Origin: Choristocarpus tenellus KU-1152
Taxonomy: Eukaryota > Phaeophyceae
Direction of reading: 5' to 3'
DNA: 37,495 nt
Assembly (NCBI GenBank): GCA_964200185.2
Contig: CAXNAD020000038.1
Span: 1-37,495 of the forward strand
Made by a program: the position numbers and the translations under genes. A model generated the notes under the pieces. The model saw only the letters and a program-made list of their open reading frames with translations, was not told where the DNA came from and ran no database searches. Numbering within the stretch: position 1 is the first letter of the stretch; each line of letters begins with the position of its first letter. Positions 13,719-23,700 of the stretch are shown in pieces.

Positions 13719-16700
13719 TAACAATAGAAAACTTGTACCTATTGCTAGATATGAAGCGATGGATATCTGCAACAAAATTCATCCGATCGCCCTCTTTAAA
13801 TCTACCAGTATTTTATACATTGCCCTTCTCCATCCAGAAAATGCATTGCTAAAGAGAAGTCTGTTGTCAAAGGGTCTCGAACTCATGAAATTCATCCAGG
13901 AAATAGCAAAATAAATGGTTCTATTCCTGCACAACAGATTGGTAAAAAAAAACTGTGGCGTCGAAGGGGTTGGAAACAACACAAACTTACACAACTAACA
14001 CAGCAAAATGATTATATATAATTATCTTAGTTGATGTGTTTAGTTCTTAATAGAGTGGGTTCTGCCCACACCTACCTACTGTACCAAACTACACAGAATC
14101 TTGTTCGGGTGTGTGCTCCACAGTAGCACTTCCAAAAAAAAATTATACCCAAGCATGGATTAAGAGCTTCGCTCTACTCAGCACTGCCAAAAGTAACACT
14201 AAATTTCAGGCACATTACATATGCACATACAACCCTTCATCTCTCGTGGACATTGTCACAGCACCAACATTAAACTGTTTAATGCACCTTGTGCTCCATT
14301 CTCGTTTTGTTAATTTTGGCAAGCTTTTTCAACGGTTCTCAGCCTTGATTTCTAGTATGTCGTATTGAGAGGAAGAGAACATGAATTTTATTTTCTGATC
14401 TAAACGGTCTTTTTTACTAAGGTGTATATATTTTATGACCAAAACAGATGGCACTTTTTTCATTTATTTCCTGATCTAAACGGTCTTTTTTTGCTCTCTC
14501 TTTTCACCATTCAAAAACTTACATAGTAAATATGTTCCTATAAAAAATGCAATTAAATTTTGGTTGTATATAGGAAAAAGCAGTACTCTTCTTGTCGGTG
14601 GGACAGGAACGACCCTAACCCTAAGAATCACTGCTGCAGTTACAGCACCATCACAATACCTCCCCTGAATCAGCTCAAATATGTGTAACATCACAGTAGC
14701 CCTTCACAACTCATGATTGAATGGCGTTTTTGCTACCATATGCCTACAAAACAGCACTTGGGGGATAGTGTCGTGCCACAGGGATAGGACCACAAAAGGA
14801 CACCTCGTAGCAGTCAAAGTAAACAAGAGGTGACCAGAGTTGCATTTTAAGGATGCTGAAAAATATGCACAGAATTCAGTTGTTTTTTACAAATGCGTAT
14901 AGCATACATATTTTCTAAAATATGTCCAAAAAAGTCTCAAACAGTACAGAAATCAACACTCACAAGTCAAACTTAGAACTTCATCCATAGAAATATGGGT
15001 TAAATGGAAAAAAATAAAATAGTCCAAAAGCTGGGTACCTTTCGTTTACTTTGTATTGACTTGTAGTGTATTTGTATTGACTTGTAGTGTATTTGTATTG
15101 ACTTGTAGTGTGTTTGTATTGACTTGTAGTGTGTTTGTATTGACTTGTAGTGTATTTGTATTGACTTGTAGTGTATTTGTACTGACTTGTAGTGTATTTG
15201 TACTGACTTGTAGTGTATTTGTACTGACTTGTAGTGTATTTGTATTGACTTGTAGTACATTTGTATTGAGCACTTCTGGAGTTACAGGAACGGGCATGCA
15301 GCATGCAAACAATCATTCAATCGAAGCTTGTAATCCAGAATCAAGTATCAGCCAGAACACAACACGGTTTGGCCAATCAGAGGTTCCCAGAGCAAGAAGA
15401 CATGAAGTTGAACAAATATGTTCAATATCCAGTAACACACAATAATACCAGTCCACTCCTCAGGCAGTGCCTAATCAACGCAGATCATCTTAGGCTCACC
15501 AGATTCCAACCAAAGTGTCCATGGGGTTCTCTGTCTTTATACTTGGGGGTTGAAAATTGGAGGTCCTTACCAGTAAAAAATAGCCTCGTTCTCATTCTCA
15601 GCAGGCCTCAGTTATTGTTGACGTGAGTGAGAGGTGTTAAGACATTAACATACTGTACTCAGATAAAAGTATGATTCCCCCTGTACGTACTACAGGGTCC
15701 ACCAGAACTAACAAATTTAATAGTCATTGGCAATGTCAGTGTCGATCAACTTTGTCTTTGTGATACAGCAGTGGCAAGTGGGTTAGAGAGATTCAGGACA
15801 CAAGACTTGAGCTATCATCAGGATTTAGTTTGAAAAAGATAGGTCTAGAATTGCAAGAAATGCCACAAAAAATTGCCAGCACCCCCCCTCACCCCCTGTG
15901 TGGAGACCATGTCGGACAGGCGTTGGAGGTAGGGAAGGAACAGAGTCAATTGGTGATCAAAGAACTCTGAGCGAAGTTCTTGCAGTGCCACTGCTCCAGA
16001 CGCCCCAGCTGCCAGGAGGGTCATCTCCCCTAAGCAACCATTTGAGTAAACACAGTAAGGATTCTTAACTTGAGGAGGGGGGAGGACTTGAATCCTGAGG
16101 ACTTGAATCCTGGATATAAAATGACAAGCACAAGATAAGTAAACACTTCGCTTGTTGAACGATTTTCCTGAGTCTAGAGTCTACTGCTCACTGGGGAAAA
16201 AAAAAGAAAGAAATATGATACCATTGCATGATGCTACATGCACGAGAGGCTATCGATTTTCAAGGGTTAGGGTTCAAGGTAAAATACTGAACTGAAAAGT
16301 TGAAAACGTAAGGGTCTGCTTGTTCCGATTGAAATATACCAAAGTGCCACCACTTCTGACTGGCAGAATGTATTGAGCAGCACAACTACAAAACCAATAC
16401 GAAGTACCCCCCTTTCACGCCCATAAATACCTGCATAACGGAAAATAAATATTAGCGCCTTGCAAGCTCTTCTTGGAGCGACGGCTTGGCCCATTGCCTC
16501 AACACATTATGCACATGAGTCAACTTTGTATTCCCTGGTGCCACCTGACACTAATACGCTGGTAAAACCTTCACATCAACAAATATACTCAAAGGCTCTT
16601 CACACAGCCTTGCAGGCATGCTCTACTTCAGCTGGGTTCTTTCCTTACCCTAGCCCTAATCCTAATACGAACCCGAACCCCAGCCTGACGACTCATCACG

Positions 16701-19700
16701 GTGACAAACGAAATGTTCTCAAACATAACCCCAGAGCATGTTGGACCGCTTGCTTCATGGTGCTTCTTGAACACCTTCCAGAATCACTTGGCTACGCCAC
16801 AAAATACGATTTCCTTCCCCTCCTTCCGCAAGAGCTCCAACCCCTCATGCCCCCAGAACAGAACTCCCACCCCTTTCCCCACCCCGCCCATAATATTCTA
16901 AGCACTCCCTCCTCACCTGAAGGAACAAGTGCCAGTGAACCATGAGCAGCAATGATCGAAGTGTGGACTCTCACTGGAAGATCAATGAGATTCACACCTA
17001 CCGAAAGACTTCGCAGCAGAGGACGGCACATTGGTGGCATTGACAACCCATCCTTGCACCCACGCCTGCCACCGCCATCCAGGGTTCTCAGAACAAACGA
17101 CCATACTTCCATCACATGCCACTGCATCACCATCTCCACAACCTCTGCCACGGCATCCTCCCCCCCCACCCCCCCAAACCCTGATCCCCCTCCCCTCCCC
17201 TGCGCCAGACCAGCAGCAAAAGCTCGATCTGCCACTGCGTATGCCAACTGTGGCCCCCAGTCCTCTAAGCTACTGATAGGCCACACACCCCAGTTTGGAC
17301 ACGCATACTTCCCTCCTCCACAGTCCTCTGCATCCTCATTTCCAACATATTCCCCTACCTTTCCCGAGAAGGACGACCTGTGGAGGTGGGAAGGAAGCCA
17401 CCACCTGCGCTGCTTTTGTTTAACCGGCTTACCTTCATCTCTGCTACAGACTCCGCTGGCAACGGTGCCGGAAATATCAACCATCTCTTCCATAGATGAC
17501 GGCAATGAACCCTGCGATGAGCTTAGGGCTGCCCCCCCCCAACTATAGGGGAGTTCTTCATAGCACTGGCGAAGGATGACAAGCATGGTGCGGCGGTAGG
17601 CTGAACGAAGTCCGGCCTCTCCCCCCCTCCCCCCGCCATGTGGGGAAGAAAAGAAAGGAGAGCTTGTGATCAATTTCCCCCCAATCCTGCCAATCCCCCT
17701 CCCCCCTCCCCTTGCCATGGTTGTTTTCGTTGATGTTGACATAAACTCTCTATCTAATGCACGGAGCTCTTGGCATAGAAATGTAAGGGCAGCATCAGCA
17801 ATGGAGGCACGAGAAGGAGTTGTGGGGGCAGAAATTGTAGCTCTGAAAGTGGATTGTAACCCTCTTAACCTTCCCTCCAGTGGACTTGCAGAGGCCACAA
17901 GGAGCTGCACGAGGTCCAGAGCGCGGCGAACCACACCTGGGTGTGGGACCCGGGGCAAACCTCGGACACCCCTGAATCCAGTAGTTTCTGGTTCTGGTCC
18001 TGCTCCGGTCCAAGAATCATCATGGCAGCAACGCTGCAGGGCATAAAGCAGGTCTTGGGGGGAGAGGGCAGTGTTTGCCCACATTCTTGGGCCCAGGAGA
18101 CGGAGCAGGCCTGCCAGGCAACCACAGACCTATATAGGAAAATCGTAGATATATTGAGGACTGAAGCTATGCACTGAGTGCACTGAGATTTTCTTCTTAA
18201 CTTTGACCTAATAAGCCTTGCATCTAAGAAAGTCTTTCTTCCTATGTACATGATTTTTCATGTTCAACAGAGGTGAACTGGGATATAGATTAGGGATGCA
18301 CTGCAAGTTGTTCTCACCTGCAAGAACAGCGGTACACCCCCTCGACCAGGACCATCATCAATTCTCTGCAATGTAAGGTCTACGAGAGATGGGAAGGCGT
18401 CGACCAGGAGCTGTGCAGCCGAGGAATCTAGAAGCTATAAGAGGGCGGGGGAGGGGCAAGGGAGGAGGGGGAGAGAAGGTATGAAGGGCTTGGCAAGAGC
18501 TCAAGATAGTAGATATGAGCACAAAAGATACCTCACAACGGAGTGATTTTGACGAGGAGGGTGAGGGCAGCGGTAACTCAGGTATGTGCCCCTGTCTCAG
18601 CAACAGGTTTGGGATAGTGGTGCAGGATCAATAGAGAATTTATAAGCAAAAGCACAGGTGTAATTTGTGTGACCTCAGTTGATATCTCTCTGGCATCATT
18701 GCACATGTCCATGCATCCAAAAACAGATGGAAGAAAGACCAATCATATATACCTAGAACTAGATCTTCCAGTCACATATCCTCATGCAGCATTTGCAAAA
18801 TCACACGTCAAAATGACCCCCCACCCCAAATCCGATACTAATCCCCCACCAGCACACTCCTCCCAAAACAACCCTAATCCTGCCCTATCACCCACACCTG
18901 TAGTGCAACATGTAAGCCACTCCAGTGCCGCCGCTCCTTTTCCTTCTCCTCCCCCTTGCCCCTTCCCATACCCTCCTCCTCCCCCTCCCTACCTCCACCC
19001 CTTCCCCCCTTCCCTCCTAGTCCTCCACCCCTGCCTCCATCTGCCCCACTGAAATCCAGCTGAAGTTGTTTGCTGGCACGACCTTCTTGCAGGTGCCCCA
19101 CCTCCCCTGCTACTCGGGATTCGCCCACATGCCTATGACGGTGCTCACAGACAGCTTCCCCCATCGCATCACTGATTGGATCGTCCCCGTTCTGGAACAG
19201 CCCAAGCTCAATCACAGGCACCCATTTATCCATAATGAAACTGCCATCACACACCAGGAGAAAAGAGGGTTGTAATGGGCGTTTTGCGTTCCGCCAGCAG
19301 AATTCACTCCTGTCTTGAGTCTAAATCCACTACTGAACTACACCTTTGCTTGCTTGCACTAGTACCTACCACGTGTGCAGTACCTGTTTGGTGGTGGGCC
19401 TTTCAAGCGTGACCCTTTCATGCGGTTCACAAGGTAAGATTTGTGGGCGCGCTTTGTGCCTACGTATCACTAAATGCATTGCCACTCGGACTACATAGTG
19501 TAACGGAGGCAATAAAAACAAACACAAAACTTTTGCGTTGAAATTGATCAGAAAAATATCATCACGAAACGGGTCAATAAAATAAGAGACTCGTTCGTGT
19601 GCATACCAATATCTTCGACCGAAAAAAAAACAAAAAAACTCTCTATACATGCACGCGTGTCAAGCATTAAATGCTCTCCTCCTGCACCCGTGGCAGTAAC

Positions 19701-20415
19701 TCGTTGATAAAAGATGTTTCCTCCCTCCGTTCACCATCAGTTTGAACAGTTTGCATGGATGGGGAAGGAATGCCGCACCAGGAAAGCATTTCCCGATGCT
19801 CTGCTGCAGGTGGGACAGAAATATTTCGAACTTCAACGAGATCTTAGAGCAACCTCATTCATAATCATGAGGTTTTCAAAAGACACCCACAAAAACAATA
19901 AGAAACTGATACACTATCATGTGAATTCACAGCCTGCCCTGCAAACTGTGTCGAGCAGGTGCTGAAAACAGAGAGGAAGTGATCGCAAACGCTCTGTTTG
20001 ACTGGGGATGTTTTCCCACGTTAAGAACGAGCTGCTGGGGAAATTTCCGCGAGGCAGAAAACGAGACAGAATTTGAGTTCACACCATGTACAAATACAAG
20101 TACAAGCCCCATCCGTTACCGTTAAAAAAAAAAAGGTGCATACTTCAAGTGCATTCAAACGTCCCATGAACAAGAAAAAAACAAATTGCTTACCGGCTAT
20201 GAGATTCATTGACAACACAAACGCAACCCAAGTACTAACAGACAAAAAGAAGAAGGTGCTGAATGTGTAGTCAGTTGTCCGGCGACTCATGAGCAGAAGC
20301 AAGACTGTTGGTGTGCAGTCTTGTAAATATTCCGAGTAAGGTACTCTCGAGCGATACATATAGACGCATGTGCATATGCGATATGATCTGTTTGTTTACA
20401 TGCTAGCACTCGGGG

Positions 20416-20462
<47 letters not shown>

Positions 20463-20762
20463 TATATGGTTTACATATGATACGATCTGTTTACACACTC
20501 TGATAACAAAATACATGTGCTACACAAATACATTAACTAGCACGTACACAACACAGTAGGAATCACATACTAGTGTTTGTTTTTATGTCAATCAAAACCC
20601 AATACTGTACATACAGAAAAGACACAAATATACGAATAATCATGCATTCATGCACAAACAAAAAAGCATTGCAAGTCGAAGTGAGGGCAACTACGCGAAA
20701 AAGCTTTTTTCTCTTCTCATCTCATCTCAACAGTGCCACTTTCTTGCACCTGTCCTCTCAAT

Positions 20763-20794
<32 letters not shown>

Positions 20795-23700
20795 TTATAG
20801 AAGAAAAAATGGCAGTTTATTGTACTCCCTAGTACATACACTACTAGTCATTAATAGTACCACTTCATAAGAAAAAAACCCTTAGGGTTTCACCACGCTT
20901 CCAACATACACACCAATTAGTACACACAAACCCCAGCAGTGGAAAAAAAAATCAAATTCTCTACCCAACCACAACTTACCCTCTACCCACAATCAAACAC
21001 GCCTCCATATATATTGTAGAGGCAACACGCCTTCCAAACCTTAAAGACTCCCGGTAGACGCTGACCCCAACAGGCCCCGCCCTCCTGGCCATGGATTGTG
21101 CCCATGCCCGAGCCTCTGGGTCCCTGTTGACAAGCAGTGCAAAAACGCCTGGCCAGTGACGATTCCAACCTCGTCCGATGAAGCACTCACTGTTACCTAT
21201 GCCGTTCACCTAGAGGTGATAATGGAGGTTGGGTGGGGGAAAGCGGGGATGGGGTTGGTGAATCAGGGTCTGATGACTGAAGTGGGTAGAGAGAAACAAC
21301 AGGTAAAAGCGCTTGCTTTGGTACACTTTATCAGGATGTTGATACTGGAGAACTATGTTATTACCACTGTGAAAGAAATAGATGACGGCATGATGCAATA
21401 AAGCCCACAGAGTCATCGGGTATAACGCACACGCTGATCACACTGACCTGCTGACCCCCTCAATTTAGGTATTTGATGATTTCTAATTTGTTGTCAAAAT
21501 CAACATGGGGGTTCAAAAAAAAATAGTTCGGATTTACTTAGCTGACTAGTACTGCACAGTAATATACAGTGATACATATATTCACATCAACCTAGAAGTT
21601 CCACATCACGCACATCTTCTTCTAAACATAATGAGTATGAAACTCTCTCTAAATTTCTCAATACGAGATACAAAGTAGACCTTGGTCTGATCACTCCATC
21701 TCACTTGAGCTCCTTCAGCTCCGTGCCAACGACATTCTATGCCTATGCGATAAACGCTGTGGAATTGAAGCTCTCAACAGGCAGTATTCTAACTCGTCGC
21801 ATTCTTAATGAGTACAAAAACAAAACAAAACATCAGAGACAGTATGATACTGGCACAAGAATCACACCGGATTATCACTACAGCGCTAATCGTACAAGAA
21901 GGATCTGAGTTTTTTTCAACCTCTTTTTTCCACCAAGCCTGAACCATCGCAGCGTTCTTCCTCACTTTCAGACATCAGGTTATCGGAAAAAACCACACAA
22001 CCTACCTCTCTTGTGCATATGGAACTATGACATTCTAGTCAATCGCATTGATCAGACAAGAGCAAGGGAAAAGGAAAGGCCTTATTGCAATCATATTCAC
22101 ACCAAGCCTGGACTTCACAAGAAACTAGAGCAGGATGCATGCTCACTATCCAACCTTGCTCTCACACAGAGGAGCGGAGTTGAATAACCGTTGCATTCCT
22201 GTCCCTCGGGTGACTGTGCCTCCTCTGTAAAGTTTGAGTTTCGCCACAACAAAAAAGTCACACAACAAAAAAGTCACACAACAAAGTCACGTAACATGTA
22301 TTATCTTGATTTTAAGTGCCCTGAAAGTAAGCAATGTCCACATAGAGTGGGATGTGTGTACCTCCCCAAAGAACCAAGCCCAATCCCACTTAACCTCACC
22401 TCCGATAACGCCTTCCGAAAGGCTTTCTCAAGTCGAAGGGCCCCTCCTCCTCCCCCACCCGCTGCCATCAGCAGCAGTGAGGGGTAAGACAACATCTCCC
22501 AGAAAGCATGAACAGCCATAGTTTCCAGTGAAGCGTCCTCATTAGCAATCCCGTCTCCAACTCCTTCGGCCTGGGCTGACCCAGGGGTGCCAGAACCTAA
22601 CCTTACCCCTGTCCCTGCCCTAGATGTAGAGGCAGTCACAGTCATGAACGCTTTCTCAAGACGTCGAGACTCTCGGGCTTGGAGCTGTTCTGCAAGCACC
22701 ACCTCTGGTCTGTTTTTAGTTGGAAAGGGGTAAGTCATGTACTATCCATTACACATTGTTGAGCAATATGCACAGTAATTATAGGTAGGGAGGGGTGGGG
22801 TGGGGGGGATGTGTTTGCGTGTGTTTGAATGTGTGTGAGTACAAAAAAGGTGTGGGATGGGCAAGGGCGGAAGGGGGGGACAGATGCAATCCAATCCTAC
22901 CCCTAATTGAGGATCATGGCAGTCAACATCTCCAAGTAAACCAGAGTGGAGGAAGGTGGAACATGCAAGCATAAGGGGAGGTGTTGCAAAATGAAAAGTA
23001 GACCCTATTCCCTCAGCGGTGCCTTTGACAGACTAGAGGCAGAGGGGGGCAGATGTAGGTATTCAAATGAACATGGTACTGTTACTTACAGTACTGTTCA
23101 AAGTAAATTGTCTATAAACGATACATACCATGGCAGAGCACAGAACGCAAGGATCACTGTGATTAAGGAGACTAGCTGGTTCAATATATCATTACTTGCT
23201 ACAGGGTGCTACAGGGCACTATTTAGATCACTGTAACCCAAAAGGGAAATCTGGTGCTGGTCAGGCCAGGCAGATGATCCAGAGGGGGCAAGCGCCCCAT
23301 AATTTCCAGATTGCAAGGCACCTCGACCAATACTAATACCAGCCAATTCGAAAAAATTCTAGCATTTCTTCCTATTCTTGTCAACAATACAACCCAAAAT
23401 AATAGCATACGTACAATACCCTACAGTGATTGTTCCACTTCAATAAGTTATTGTCCTAGACCAATTCACATTGCCAAATTGAGCAGCCCGCCCTGTTGCG
23501 CAAACTCCCTTTCAAGGCATTTCATTTCGAAATTTCCAAGCCTGCTACACCTTGAAAAGACCAGCTGCACTGTTCACTAAGGCATCGCCCTACAACCCTG
23601 TGCGTGGGTACTATTGTTGGTGCAGAGGACAGAAGTAGCACAGCACAAATCAAATGGCTAAGAAACTGCTAATAAATAGTGTCAATTGTTTACACCACAG

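Larger units (their letters stand above)
9695..15892. other. SEN1 intron 10 (about 6.2 kb, repeat-filled)
   Basis: This is the longest intron. It contains the diverged repeat family at 10.2-12.8 kb, the AAT microsatellite at 13.67 kb, a CCCTAACCCTAA motif near 14615, a duplicated phrase CTGATCTAAACGGTCTTTTT at 14396 and 14471, and the 21-bp minisatellite at 15.05 kb. Short open frames on both strands (for example 11870-12193 and 13663-13914 on +) look protein-like but have no supporting context. Confidence 0.55.

Noticed and set aside
13663-13914. Plus ORF starting with poly-Asn and continuing KLVPIARYEAMDICNKI
   Set aside because: The Asn run is a microsatellite; the rest is protein-like but isolated in an intron, with an overlapping minus ORF equally open.
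14981-15445. Long ORFs encoding TCSVFVL or TSQYKYT repeats
   Set aside because: They are translations of a 21-bp minisatellite; both strands and several frames are open for the same reason.
16267-16540. Minus exon candidate reading LTHVHNVLRQWAKPSLQEEL
   Set aside because: It ends at TAA with no usable donor, and the 15893-16029 exon satisfies phases on both sides.
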